In this document: positions 45,797 through 57,332 of the stretch, piece by piece
Layout of the letters: each line of letters begins with the position of its first letter
How positions within the stretch are numbered: the stretch's first letter is position 1
Assembly (NCBI GenBank): GCA_001950395.1
Contig: BDLO01000001.1
Location: forward strand, 1,649,979-1,713,978
Length of the DNA stretch: 64,000 nt
Direction of reading: 5' to 3'
From: Coriobacteriaceae bacterium EMTCatB1
Lineage (GTDB): Bacteria > Actinomycetota > Coriobacteriia > Anaerosomatales > Anaerosomataceae
Program-made: the position numbers and the translations under genes
Notes under the pieces: model-generated
The model's input: only the letters and a program-made list of their open reading frames with translations
The model's database searches: none
What the model was told of the DNA's origin: nothing

Positions 45797-48778
45797 ATGC
45801 GGCTGATCGACCTCATCGAAGAGCGCGTCTGGCGCGACCGCGGGCTTGCGCACGCGCGCGATGCGCTCGCGTCAGGGCGGGACGTGACGCTCGCTGCGGC
45901 GGCGTTCGTGCGGCCGGCGATCGTCGCTGCTCTCGCACGGGAGCTGGAGCGCCCGGCGCTCGTCGTCGTTGCTGGCGAGGACGCCGCTGAGCAGTTCGCG
46001 CTCCAGCTGCGCGCGTTCTTGGGCAACGACGCCGTGCTCAGGTTCCCGCTTCGGACCGATCTGCCCTGGGAGCGCGTCGCGCCACAGCTCGAAACGGTCG
46101 GCAAACGCGCGCGCGCCGTGCGAGCGCTCTCCTCCGGGAGCGGCGCGGTGGTCGTCGCGAGCGCCCGTGCGCTCGTCCGGGCGTTACCGCCGCAGGGCTC
46201 GCAGGTGTTCGAGCCGCTCGTCATCCGGCGCGGGGGAGAGCTCGACGTGGCGGCTGCTGCGGAGCGTCTCGCGCGCATGGGCTACGAGCGCGTGGACGTG
46301 GCCGAGGAGCGCGGGCAGTTCGCGGTGCGCGGCGGCGTGCTCGACGTGTTCGGATCCGATGCCGCGTGGCCGGTCCGCGTGGAGCTGTTCGGGGACGAGG
46401 TCGAGACGATGAAGCGCTACGTCTCGACCACCCAGCAGACGATCGGCGAGGTCGACTCCTACGAGGCGTACCCGTGCCGCGAGGTCGCGCTCGGAACACG
46501 CTCGGTGCAGGCTGCGCAGCGCGCGCTGGAGCGCCGCGCGCGATCCGACGCCCAGGTGGCCTACGACCTCGCTCGCATCTCGGACGGCGTGCTGTTCAAC
46601 GGGATCGAGCAGTACCTGCCGTGCTTCTACAAGAAGCCAGGCCAACTGCTCGACTACGTTCCCGCCGATGGTTTCGTGGCGCTTGCGGAGCCGCGAGCGC
46701 TTTTCGACGACGTCGTCAGGTACCACGACGAGGTGACGGCGCGCGCCCAGGAGGCGGGCGTGCCGACAGAAGGACTGTTCTGGCAGCCAAAGGAGCTCGA
46801 CTTGGGCTCTCGTCGGCGGCTGACGCTGGTCTCGGTGATGCGCACGCGCGCAGGCGTCGACGCGGAGGTCGCGGCGCGGCGCCCCGACGTGGCGGGCGGC
46901 GAGAAGGCGTTCGTTTCGGCGGTGAAGTCCTTGCTGTCCAGCGGCCATCGCGTGGTGGTGGCGGCGTACGACCACCGCTCTCGACGCTCGCTTGCGCGAA
47001 CCCTGGTCGAGAGCGGCGTCTCTGTCGTGGATCTCGTCGCGAGCCCCGATTCGCCGCGGCCCGAGCGTGCGGCCCTCGTTGCGGAGGCGGACGTGCCGGC
47101 GGGCTTCGTGCTGCCGGACGCGAAGCTTGCAGTGGTGAGCGCCGACGACGTCAGGTCACGCTCGCAGGCGGCCGCCGCGCAGGCGTCGGAGGACGCCGCT
47201 CGGATCGCGGCCTCCTTCAAGCCGGGCGACTACGTGGTCCACGCCGTCCACGGCATCGCGCACTTCCGTGGCCGCGTGACGCAGGAGGTGGACGGCGTCG
47301 AGCGGGAGTACCTGCTGCTCGAGTACGCGAAGGGCGACAAGCTGTACGTGCCGGTGGAGCAGGCCGCGCGCATCACCAAGTACGTCGGGCCCGAGGGAGC
47401 GTCTCCGAAGGTGACGCGGCTCGGGTCGGCGGACTGGGAGCGTGCCACGGAACGCGCCCGGAAGGCGGCGCGCAAGCTCGCCTTCGACCTCGTGGAGCTG
47501 TATGCCCGCCGAGCGTCCGTCAAGGGCTTCGCGTTCAGCCCTGACACGCCGTGGCAGCGGGAGATGGAGGCGGCGTTCCCGTACGAGGAGACGCCCGACC
47601 AGCTCGCGGCCATCGCCGACGTGAAGGCCGACATGGAGTCTGACCGCCCGATGGACCGGCTTGTGTGCGGCGATGTCGGATACGGCAAGACGGAGGTCGC
47701 TATCCGTGCGGCCTTCAAGGCGGTGCAGGACGGCAAGCAGGTGATGGTGCTCTGCCCGACGACGATCCTCGCGCAGCAGCATTACGTCACCTTCTCCGAG
47801 CGGTACGCGCCGTATCCGGTGCGCGTGGAGGTGCTCTCCCGCTTCCGGACCCGCGAGCAGCAGAAGGCGGCGCTCACGGGGTTCGCGGACGGAAGCGTCG
47901 ACGTCCTCATCGGGACGCATCGGCTGCTCTCGCGCGACGTGACGCCCAAAGACCTCGGGCTCGTCATCATCGACGAGGAGCAGCGGTTCGGCGTGGAGCA
48001 TAAGGAGCACCTCAAGCACCTGCGCGAGCAAGTGGACGTGCTCACGCTGACGGCCACGCCGATTCCGCGCACCCTCCAGATGTCGCTCTCTGGCATCCGC
48101 GACTTCTCGATCATCGACACGCCGCCACCGAACCGCTTCCCCGTGAAGGTGCACGTCGGCGAGTACGACCCTGCGCTCGTCGCGCGCGCGATACGCGCGG
48201 AGCTCGACCGCGGCGGGCAGGTCTACTACGTCTCGAACCGCGTGCGCACGATCGACGAGGCGGTCGAGCGCGTGCGCCAGGCGGTGCCGGAGGCGCGCGT
48301 CGCAGCAGCGCACGGCAAGATGTCCGAGCGCGAGCTGGAGCGCGTGATGGAGCGGTTCGCCGCAGGCGAGATTGACGTGCTGGTCTCGACGACCATCGTA
48401 GAGAGCGGCATCGACAACCCGCACACGAACACGCTGATCATCGAAGATTCGCAGCGCCTGGGGCTCGCGCAGCTCTACCAGCTCAAAGGCCGGGTCGGGC
48501 GGAGCCACGTGCGGGCCTTCGCGTACTTCCTGTTCCCGCCAGGCGCGAACCTCACCGGCCAGGCATACGACCGGCTTGCCGCGGTGGGCGAGCACACCGA
48601 GCTCGGCGCCGGCATCAAGATTGCGATGCGCGATCTTGAGATCCGCGGAGCGGGCTCGCTCCTTGGCGCCGAGCAGAGCGGGCACGTGAGCGAGGTCGGC
48701 TTCTACCTGTACGCGGAGATGCTGCGCGAGGCGGTTGCGGAGCTGCGAGGCGAGGGGGCAGGCTCCTCTGCCGCCTGA
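45797..48778 (+). CDS. mfd: Transcription-repair coupling factor Mfd, short form lacking C-terminal D7
   Basis: This 993-residue DNA translocase removes stalled RNA polymerase and recruits UvrA. It has the UvrB-like N-terminal domains, the polymerase-interaction domain (FKPGDYVVHAVHGIAHFRGRV, about 475), and a RecG-like translocase with Walker A GDVGYGKTE (about 625-633), DEEQRFG (about 727) and TATPIPRTLQMSLSG. The frame ends soon after YLYAEMLREAVAELRGEG, just where the ~150-residue TRCF/D7 domain normally begins; downstream DNA shows no remnant of it. In E. coli D7 masks the UvrA-binding surface, so this protein may be less autoinhibited. Confidence 0.93.
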   Translation: MRLIDLIEERVWRDRGLAHARDALASGRDVTLAAAAFVRPAIVAALARELERPALVVVAGEDAAEQFALQLRAFLGNDAVLRFPLRTDLPWERVAPQLETVGKRARAVRALSSGSGAVVVASARALVRALPPQGSQVFEPLVIRRGGELDVAAAAERLARMGYERVDVAEERGQFAVRGGVLDVFGSDAAWPVRVELFGDEVETMKRYVSTTQQTIGEVDSYEAYPCREVALGTRSVQAAQRALERRARSDAQVAYDLARISDGVLFNGIEQYLPCFYKKPGQLLDYVPADGFVALAEPRALFDDVVRYHDEVTARAQEAGVPTEGLFWQPKELDLGSRRRLTLVSVMRTRAGVDAEVAARRPDVAGGEKAFVSAVKSLLSSGHRVVVAAYDHRSRRSLARTLVESGVSVVDLVASPDSPRPERAALVAEADVPAGFVLPDAKLAVVSADDVRSRSQAAAAQASEDAARIAASFKPGDYVVHAVHGIAHFRGRVTQEVDGVEREYLLLEYAKGDKLYVPVEQAARITKYVGPEGASPKVTRLGSADWERATERARKAARKLAFDLVELYARRASVKGFAFSPDTPWQREMEAAFPYEETPDQLAAIADVKADMESDRPMDRLVCGDVGYGKTEVAIRAAFKAVQDGKQVMVLCPTTILAQQHYVTFSERYAPYPVRVEVLSRFRTREQQKAALTGFADGSVDVLIGTHRLLSRDVTPKDLGLVIIDEEQRFGVEHKEHLKHLREQVDVLTLTATPIPRTLQMSLSGIRDFSIIDTPPPNRFPVKVHVGEYDPALVARAIRAELDRGGQVYYVSNRVRTIDEAVERVRQAVPEARVAAAHGKMSERELERVMERFAAGEIDVLVSTTIVESGIDNPHTNTLIIEDSQRLGLAQLYQLKGRVGRSHVRAFAYFLFPPGANLTGQAYDRLAAVGEHTELGAGIKIAMRDLEIRGAGSLLGAEQSGHVSEVGFYLYAEMLREAVAELRGEGAGSSAA

Positions 48779-48809
48779 GACCGGTCTTGGCGTACCAGGC
48801 CCCGCCCGG

Positions 48810-48818
48810 TGCTATACT
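48810..48818 (+). promoter_or_regulatory. Extended -10 promoter of the PpiC lipoprotein gene
   Basis: TGC-TATACT is an almost perfect extended -10 element about 80 bp before the lipoprotein start. No good -35 lies at 17 bases, as is common for extended -10 promoters. The same TGC-TAT start occurs upstream of the AAA ATPase, ftsB-like and selD genes. Confidence 0.6.
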
Positions 48819-48899
48819 CACGGGAGTCCCAGCGGCGCGCCGCTTGGCGGCGTCTGTCATCGATGCCGGAGGATCCGTCCGGCGCAAGGAGGAAACATC

Positions 48900-49886
48900 G
48901 TGAAGGTCCGCATGCGTGTCGCAGCCGTTCTCGCCGCGCTCGCGCTTGCCGTCTCGGCGGTGGGATGCAGCTCAGGCGACGTCGTCGCGAAGGTCAACGG
49001 CACGAAGATCACCCGCGCTGAGTTCGACAGCATCGTCGAAGTCGCGAAGAAGCAAGACACCACGCTCGCCTCGCTCAAGGAGGGCGACCCGCAGCTGCTT
49101 CAGTACAAGCGCATGATCCTCGACAGCATGATCGAGGCGGAGATGGTGCGGCAGGAGGCCAAGCGCCTCGGCATCAAGGTCACTGACAAGGACGTGGATG
49201 CCAAGCTCGCAGAGATCAAGGCGAGCTATCCGGACGAGGCGTCGTTCAACGAGGTCGTCAAGCAATCCGGGATGACGATGGAGCAGATCCGTCAGAGCAT
49301 CTCCGACCAGCTGACCTACCAGGCGCTCTACGACAAGGTGGCGCCGGCTCCGAAGATCTCCGAGGACGAGATCAAGGCGTACTACGAGAAGAACAAGACC
49401 ACGCAGTTCACCAAAGAGCCGGAAGCGCACCTCCAGCACATCCTGTTCGCCGAGAACGACAAGGCGACTGCCGAGAAGGTGCTCAAAGAGATCCAGGGCG
49501 GAGCGGACTTCGGCGCGCTTGCGTCGAAGTACTCGACTGACCCCGGGTCGAAGAGCGCAGGCGGCGACCTCGGCAGCGCGCCGACTTCCCGCTACGTCAA
49601 GGAGTTCCAGGAGGCGGCCGACAAGCTCAAGGTGGGCGAAGTCAGCGGCTTGGTGAAGACGCAGTTCGGCTGGCACATCATCAAGAAGCTCGGCGAGACG
49701 CCCGGCGGCATCCAGCGGTACGAGGAAGTCAAGGACCTCATCAAGGCGACGCTCGAGCAGGAGGCCCGCACCAAGGCGTGGAACGACTACATCGCTAAAC
49801 TCAAGGCGAAGACCAAGATCGAGATCCTCGACAAGGAGCTCGCGAAGGTCGACACGACGGGAAGCGCGGAGACGACAGCCAAGTAA
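48900..49886 (+). CDS. PpiC-type peptidyl-prolyl isomerase lipoprotein (PrsA/SurA-like)
   Basis: This 328-residue extracytoplasmic folding factor has a lipoprotein signal (ALALAVSAVGC), a SurA-N-like helical domain (about 25-150, VNGTKITRAEFDSIV) and a PpiC rotamase domain (about 180-275, AHLQHILFA, ADFGALASKYSTDPGSKSAGGDLG, FGWHIIKKLGE). It is expected to assist folding of exported proteins outside the membrane. The GTG at 48900 has GGAGG seven bases upstream and an extended -10 promoter at 48810. Confidence 0.93.
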   Translation: MKVRMRVAAVLAALALAVSAVGCSSGDVVAKVNGTKITRAEFDSIVEVAKKQDTTLASLKEGDPQLLQYKRMILDSMIEAEMVRQEAKRLGIKVTDKDVDAKLAEIKASYPDEASFNEVVKQSGMTMEQIRQSISDQLTYQALYDKVAPAPKISEDEIKAYYEKNKTTQFTKEPEAHLQHILFAENDKATAEKVLKEIQGGADFGALASKYSTDPGSKSAGGDLGSAPTSRYVKEFQEAADKLKVGEVSGLVKTQFGWHIIKKLGETPGGIQRYEEVKDLIKATLEQEARTKAWNDYIAKLKAKTKIEILDKELAKVDTTGSAETTAK

Positions 49887-49908
49887 CGCGCACAGCTTCG
49901 GGGGCGTC

Positions 49909-52658
<2,750 letters not shown>

Positions 52659-52678
52659 CGAGAATCGCAAGAGTTCAA

Positions 52679-52707
52679 GCAGCGCCCTGCCTCGTGCGGG
52701 GCGCTGC
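52679..52707 (+). terminator. Hairpin after enolase
   Basis: Nine-base arms (GCAGCGCCC/GGGCGCTGC) around an 11-base loop lie 20 bp after the eno stop. There is no T-run, so termination is probable but not certain. Confidence 0.5.
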
Positions 52708-52746
52708 TGCGTCTGCGGGAGAGGTCGCGCACCGCTTGGGCGAGTG

Positions 52747-52804
52747 GGTGCAAATCGCTCACCAGGTGAGCGATTTGTGCTATTATCGGTGAGCAATTTG
52801 CACC
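52747..52804 (+). promoter_or_regulatory. Three copies of a 17-bp element around an extended -10
   Basis: The element GGTGAGCRATTTGCACC occurs three times just before the AAA ATPase gene: inverted at 52747-52763, direct at 52765-52781 (last bases diverged to TGCT) and direct at 52788-52804. Copies 1 and 2 form a nearly perfect 33-base palindrome. An extended -10 (TGC-TATTAT, ending 52786) lies between copies 2 and 3. A repressor bound here would block transcription of the ATPase gene. Confidence 0.75.
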
Positions 52805-52819
52805 AATTGGAGGTGGAAC

Positions 52820-54067
52820 ATGCTTCGCGACCGCGCGGCCACCGCTCTCGTGCTCGAGGCGCTCAAGTATTCGCCTGTCGTCCTGGTGGAGGGTCCGCGT
52901 CAATCTGGCAAAACGGTGCTCGCGCGTGACCTCGTCGGTGCGAGGGTGCCAAGCCGATACGTGACGCTCGACGATGCGCTTGTTCTGGCGAGCGCCAAGG
53001 CGGACCCACAGGGATTCGTCGAGAGTCTCGAGGGACCCGTCATACTCGACGAAGTGCAGCGTGCGCCAGAGATCTTCTTGCCGATCAAACTTGCAGTGGA
53101 CGCGGATCGCACTCCAGGGCGCTTCCTCATGACCGGCTCTGCGGACGTCATGCTGCTTCCGAAGCTGTCCGAGTCTCTCGTCGGCAGGATGCGCATCATC
53201 ACGCTCTGGCCGTTCACGCAAGCGGAGATCGAGGGGACGCCTTCACGCTTCGTCGAGGCCGTGTTCGCGGACGACAATCCGCCGCCGTTGCAGGCGACGG
53301 CCACACGAGAAGACCTCGTCGCCCGAGCGTGTCGAGGAGGGTTTCCCGAGGCCGTCGCGCTGCCGGAAGGACGGCCGCGCGACGGATGGTTCCGTGCCTA
53401 TGCGACGACGCTTCTCGAGCGAAACGTCCTCGAGATCGCCGCAATCGCCGACAGGGTTGCGATGCCGCGTCTGCTCAGCGTTCTTGCTGGGCGCAGCGGT
53501 ACGCTCGCCAACGTAAGCGAGCTTGCGAGACTGCTCGGCATGGCGCGAGCCACCGCAGAGCGGTACGTGGGTCTGCTCGAGAAGGTGTTCGTGCTCCGTC
53601 TGGTGCCGCCGTGGTCGACTGACACCAGCAGACGTCTCGTGCGTGCGCCCAAAGTCCTTCTCACGGATCCGGGACTGATGGCGAGCCTGGCGGGAATCGA
53701 CGCTCGCCGCGCGTCGACGGACCAAGAGGCCTTCGGACGCCTGCTGGAGACATTCGTCGGGTGCGAGCTGTTGCGGCTCGTCGCGTCCCATGGACTCGAC
53801 GTGCAGCTGCTGCACTTCCGCGACGGGAAGGGCAACGAGGTGGACTGGGTGCTCGAAGATCGTGCCGGGCGCTTGGTCGGGATCGAGGTCAAGGCGGCGG
53901 CCTCCGTCGGGCGCGGCGACGTGCGGGGCCTTCGGGCCCTCGCGCTGACAGCGGGGAAGCGGTTCCACCGAGGCATCGTCCTTCACCAGGGTTCGAGCAT
54001 CGTCCCGATGGGGGACAGGATGTGGGCGATGCCGATCGAGGCCCTGTGGCGCGTGACGGACATGTGA
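52820..54067 (+). CDS. AAA_14/DUF4143 family ATPase
   Basis: This 415-residue protein has an N-terminal P-loop ATPase domain (about 20-150: Walker A GPRQSGKTVLA, Walker B GPVILDEVQRAP, sensor TGSADVMLL), a winged-helix-like middle (LANVSELARLLGMARATAERYVGLLEKVFVLRL) and a C-terminal DUF4143 part with a PD-(D/E)xK-like pattern (KGNEVDWVLEDRAGRLVGIEVKAAA). Such ATPases are widespread, often mobile and of unknown function. The gene stands alone with its own repeat-rich promoter. GGAGG lies five or six bases before the ATG. Codon use looks slightly less GC-biased than its neighbours, a hint of transfer. Confidence 0.88.
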   Translation: MLRDRAATALVLEALKYSPVVLVEGPRQSGKTVLARDLVGARVPSRYVTLDDALVLASAKADPQGFVESLEGPVILDEVQRAPEIFLPIKLAVDADRTPGRFLMTGSADVMLLPKLSESLVGRMRIITLWPFTQAEIEGTPSRFVEAVFADDNPPPLQATATREDLVARACRGGFPEAVALPEGRPRDGWFRAYATTLLERNVLEIAAIADRVAMPRLLSVLAGRSGTLANVSELARLLGMARATAERYVGLLEKVFVLRLVPPWSTDTSRRLVRAPKVLLTDPGLMASLAGIDARRASTDQEAFGRLLETFVGCELLRLVASHGLDVQLLHFRDGKGNEVDWVLEDRAGRLVGIEVKAAASVGRGDVRGLRALALTAGKRFHRGIVLHQGSSIVPMGDRMWAMPIEALWRVTDM

Positions 54068-54110
54068 CTGGAAGACGCGCGTGCTGAACGCAGTCCGCTG
54101 GAGGACAGCA

Positions 54111-54138
54111 GAAGACCCCGCTGCGCGGCGGGGTCTTC
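54111..54138. terminator. Bidirectional terminator between AAA ATPase and hsp20
   Basis: Ten-base perfect arms GAAGACCCCG/CGGGGTCTTC flank an eight-base loop, with short pyrimidine tracts outside. It separates two convergent genes. Confidence 0.75.
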
Positions 54139-54160
54139 TCGCGTGGAGAGAGGGTGTCGG

Positions 54161-54622
54161 CTACTTCTTCTTGCCTTCGCCCAGCGCGATCTTGTGGGTC
54201 TTGGGCTTGAGCGCCGCCATCGCCTTCGGGATGTGGACCTCGAGCACGCCGTCCTTATAGTCGGCCGTGATCTTCTCGGGCTCCACGCCTTCCGGCAGCG
54301 CGAGCGAGCGCTCGAACGCACCGTAGCTGCGCTCCCGGATGAGCCAGCCCTCTTCGCTCTTCTCGGTCTCGGCCTTGCGCTCGCCCTTGATGGTGAGCAC
54401 GCCGTCCGTGACCTCGACGGAGATGTCGTCCTTGCTCATGCCGGGCAGCTCAGCGTAGACGACCATGTCGTCGCCGGTCGACTTGACGTCGATCCGCGGC
54501 ATCCACGCGATCTCGGAGGCGCTCTCAGCAAGCCGCCCGAAGCCCAACCGGCCGAAGAGCCGGTCCATTTCGCGCTGGATGCTCATCAGCTCGCCGAAGG
54601 GATCCCACCGAACGATTGCCAT
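54161..54622 (-). CDS. Small heat-shock protein Hsp20 (second copy)
   Basis: This 153-residue alpha-crystallin-domain chaperone is closely similar to the one at 29.3 kb: MAIVRWDPFGELMSIQREM, YAELPGMSKDDISVEVTDGVLTIKGERKAE, then YGAFERSLALPEGVEPEKI. The ATG at 54622 was chosen because GGGAGG lies eight bases upstream and the product then aligns with the first copy; two nearer starts crowd the site. It is divergent from pyruvate kinase. The 146-bp region between them is AT-rich for this genome (TTATGTTATATACC) and has a TCAGA-TAG-TCTGA repeat that may be an operator. Confidence 0.94.
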   Translation of the reverse strand: MAIVRWDPFGELMSIQREMDRLFGRLGFGRLAESASEIAWMPRIDVKSTGDDMVVYAELPGMSKDDISVEVTDGVLTIKGERKAETEKSEEGWLIRERSYGAFERSLALPEGVEPEKITADYKDGVLEVHIPKAMAALKPKTHKIALGEGKKK

Positions 54623-54768
54623 AGCCATCACCTCCCAAATCTAAGCGTTGCCGTATCAGATAGTCTGAGCGTTATGTTATATACCACGTTTTGCGCAGTC
54701 TAAACATCGGTGCGGCTAAAACGGGTACGAGCATCACAAAGCCGTTCATTTCAGGGAGGTCGCAGCAG

Positions 54769-56169
54769 ATGCCGAGGACGAAGATCGTCGCGACCATAGG
54801 ACCGGCCAGCGAGGACCCGTCCGTGCTGCGGAGGCTGATCGCCGGCGGCATGAGCGTAGCGCGTCTGAATGCCTCGCACGGCACGCGCGTGGACCTCGAG
54901 CGGCGTTTGGCGGCTGTGCGCGAGGCCGCCGAGGACGCGGGCCGACACGTCGCGGTGATGCTCGACTTAGGCGGGCCGAAGCTTCGCATCGGCGAGGCGG
55001 AGCCGGGTGTCGTGCTCGAGCGCGGGGCCAGGTTCGAGCTCGTGGCCGAGGCGTGCGTCGGCGACCGGCAGCGCGCGTGCCTCACGCATCCCGAGGTCAT
55101 CGCCGACGTTCCGCCAGGGGCGCGCGTGCTCGTGGACGACGGGCGGATCGAGCTGCACGTGGAAGGCCGCGACGAGTCGCGTCTCGTGACGGTGGTCGTC
55201 ACCGGCGGCCCGCTGTCGTCGCACAAGGGCGTGAACGTACCGGACGTCCGGCTCTCCCTCGAAGCGATCACCGACAAGGACCGCGAGGACCTGGCTTGGG
55301 GGCTTTCGGCGGGAGTCGACTTCGTGGCGCAGTCGTTCGTGCGCAGCGAGGCCGACGTCGAGGCCCTGCGGGCGCTCATGGGGGAGCGCGCCGTCCCGAT
55401 TGTCGCCAAGATCGAGAAGCACGAGGCGGTGGAGCGTCTGGACGCCATCGTCGAGGCCGCCGACGCTCTCATGGTTGCGCGCGGAGACCTCGGGGTGGAA
55501 ACCGCGACGGAGCAGGTGCCGCTCATCCAGCGGCGCATCGTCGCTCTCGCGCGCGAGCACGGGAAGCCGGTGATCGTCGCGACCCAGATGCTCGAGTCGA
55601 TGGTGTCCTCGCCGCGACCCACGCGGGCCGAAGCTTCGGACGTCGCGAACGCGATCTTCGAGCAGGCCGACGCGGTGATGCTTTCGGCCGAGACGGCGGT
55701 GGGGGCGTATCCGGTCGAGGCGGTGGAGATGATGACGCGGATCGCCGAGGCGGCGGAGCGCGAGGTGGACGCGTGCGGCGCCGCTGCGCTGCCGCGTGCG
55801 GCCCGCACCGACGTGGCGCGCGCGGTCAGCGCCGCGGCGTGCGAGATCGCGCGTGTGCTCGACCTCGCAGCGATCGTCACCGCCACGCAGTCGGGTGCGA
55901 CGGCGCGTGCGGTTGCGGCGCACCGGCCGAAGACGCCGATCGTTGCAGCGACGCCCGACGAGCGGGTGGCGCGTCGGGTGGCGCTGGTCTGGGGCGTGCA
56001 GCCGCTCGTCGTCCCGCAGCACGGCACCATCGACGAGATGCTTTCGCACGCGGTCGAGGCGGTGCGCGCAGCCGGGCTTGCCCGACCAGGCGAGCTGGTC
56101 GCCTTGACTGCGGGGGTCGCGGTGGGGGTGCCTGGGACGACGAACTTGGTGCAGGTCACACAGGTGTGA
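54769..56169 (+). CDS. pyk: Pyruvate kinase
   Basis: This 466-residue enzyme makes pyruvate and ATP from phosphoenolpyruvate. Visible are TKIVATIGPAS, RLNASHG, the B domain (about 75-165), VNVPDVRLSLEAITDKDREDL, the catalytic Lys in VAKIEKHEAVERLD, MVARGDLGVE and the VIVATQMLESM segment. The usual DTKGPEIR is LDLGGPKLRIG here, a clear deviation at a substrate-binding loop. No extra C-terminal PEP-utiliser domain is present. GGGAGG lies nine bases before the ATG. Confidence 0.95.
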   Translation: MPRTKIVATIGPASEDPSVLRRLIAGGMSVARLNASHGTRVDLERRLAAVREAAEDAGRHVAVMLDLGGPKLRIGEAEPGVVLERGARFELVAEACVGDRQRACLTHPEVIADVPPGARVLVDDGRIELHVEGRDESRLVTVVVTGGPLSSHKGVNVPDVRLSLEAITDKDREDLAWGLSAGVDFVAQSFVRSEADVEALRALMGERAVPIVAKIEKHEAVERLDAIVEAADALMVARGDLGVETATEQVPLIQRRIVALAREHGKPVIVATQMLESMVSSPRPTRAEASDVANAIFEQADAVMLSAETAVGAYPVEAVEMMTRIAEAAEREVDACGAAALPRAARTDVARAVSAAACEIARVLDLAAIVTATQSGATARAVAAHRPKTPIVAATPDERVARRVALVWGVQPLVVPQHGTIDEMLSHAVEAVRAAGLARPGELVALTAGVAVGVPGTTNLVQVTQV

Positions 56170-56224
56170 GCGGAGCGCCAACACCTTCGCCTCCACTTGA
56201 GGTTCACTCTTTGGCCACGCTTCG

Positions 56225-56233
56225 TGCTATGAT
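56225..56233 (+). promoter_or_regulatory. Extended -10 promoter of the ftsB-DUF501-ppx operon
   Basis: TGC-TATGAT lies about 60 bp before the septum-protein start. No matching -35 is found at normal spacing. It resembles the extended -10 elements at 48.8, 52.8 and 63.6 kb. Confidence 0.5.
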
Positions 56234-56295
56234 GCTGGCCAGCGCAGCCAGCTGCGCGTCATCCGCCGGCCTTGACGTAGCACGAAGACGAGACC

Positions 56296-56811
56296 ATGGC
56301 CACACCACGCGCGACGAAGACACGGGCTCGAGCGGACGCGGCGAAACGGTCCTCGAGGACGAGGGCTTCGTCAGCGTCTGCCCGTCGCGCACCTTCTCGG
56401 AAGCCGATCCGCCGCACCCGACGCGCTTCTGCTGCCGAGCGGAAGGCGGCAACGGCGATCATCATCGTCGCTTTCGTGCTCGCCGGATGGATCCTCTATC
56501 CCGTCATGAAGATCGAGTACCAGCAGCAGCGGCAGAAGCAGACCCTGGAGCAGCGGCTTGCAGCGCTCAAGGAGCGCAACGAGCAGCTGCTCGAGAAGGC
56601 CCAGCGCCTGCAGACCCCCGAGGGCGTCGAGGAAGCGGCCCGCGAGAGCCTGGGGCTGGCTCGACCTGGCGAGCAGGTCTACATCGTCACGGAAGGCGAG
56701 CCGACCGCTGCTCCAGCTCCGGACGTGTCGGACCAGACGCGAAGCATCCAAGCCACCGACACGTCTGCCCTCACTGCGATCCTGGACCTCATCTTCGGCG
56801 TGAAGCGATGA
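56296..56811 (+). CDS. FtsB/DivIC-like septum formation initiator
   Basis: This 171-residue bitopic membrane protein of the division complex has a very basic N-terminal cytoplasmic tail (about 1-50), one membrane helix (AIIIVAFVLAGWIL, about 53-70), an extracellular coiled coil (QQQRQKQTLEQRLAALKERNEQLLEKAQRL, split here only for layout) and the VEEAARESLGLARPGEQVYIV signature. It would connect FtsL and FtsQ at the septum. The stop overlaps the DUF501 start (ATGA). The eno-ftsB-DUF501-ppx order is common in Actinobacteria; here other genes are inserted after eno. Confidence 0.88.
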   Translation: MATPRATKTRARADAAKRSSRTRASSASARRAPSRKPIRRTRRASAAERKAATAIIIVAFVLAGWILYPVMKIEYQQQRQKQTLEQRLAALKERNEQLLEKAQRLQTPEGVEEAARESLGLARPGEQVYIVTEGEPTAAPAPDVSDQTRSIQATDTSALTAILDLIFGVKR

Positions 56812-57332
56812 ACGGGTGGAGCGACGGGGCGGCGCTGTCGGCGGACGCCGAGGTGGTCGCTTGGCAACTTGGGAGAACGCCGCGAGGCGCGTGGCGTGTG
56901 GCGGCGCGGTGCGGCTACGGATTTCCGCAGGCGATCGAGACGGCTCCAGATCTTCCCGAAGGCGGGCTGTTCCCCACCCTGTACTACCTCACCTGCCCGT
57001 ATCTGACCGAGGCGGCCAGCGCGGCGGAGTCAGCAGGCGAGCTTGCGGCTTTCGACGAGCGGGCGCGTCGTGACGCGGGCTTCGCCGCTCGCATGGTGGC
57101 TGTGCACCGAGAGGTCGTGGCTCGCCGGAGGGCTGTTGCGGGTGGGAGCGACCCGTGCGGGGAGGTCGGTGTGGCGGGCCAGCGCGATCCGTGTGCGACG
57201 AAGTGCTTGCATGCCCGGATTGCGGCAGCGCTCGCAGGTCTGGACGATCCAGTGGGGACGGAGTTGATCGAGCGCATCGGCGCTGTCTGCGATGACGCGC
57301 GGTGCGACAGGAGGGTCGAGGATGGACGCTGA
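56808..57332 (+). CDS. DUF501 family protein
   Basis: This 174-residue protein has the pattern VAWQLGRTPRGAWRVAARCGYGFPQAIETAP followed by FPTLYYLTCPYL, the DUF501 signature, and a Cys-containing C-terminus (CATKCLHARIAAALAG and CDDARC). The conserved cysteines suggest metal or redox binding. Its function is unknown; in Actinobacteria it is nearly always between a septum protein and ppx, as here. It overlaps both neighbours. Confidence 0.88.
   Translation: MNGWSDGAALSADAEVVAWQLGRTPRGAWRVAARCGYGFPQAIETAPDLPEGGLFPTLYYLTCPYLTEAASAAESAGELAAFDERARRDAGFAARMVAVHREVVARRRAVAGGSDPCGEVGVAGQRDPCATKCLHARIAAALAGLDDPVGTELIERIGAVCDDARCDRRVEDGR

Noticed and set aside
48779-48899. Frameshifted remnant of the Mfd D7 domain
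   Set aside because: None of the frames after the mfd stop resembles TRCF, and a promoter and a new gene follow at once.
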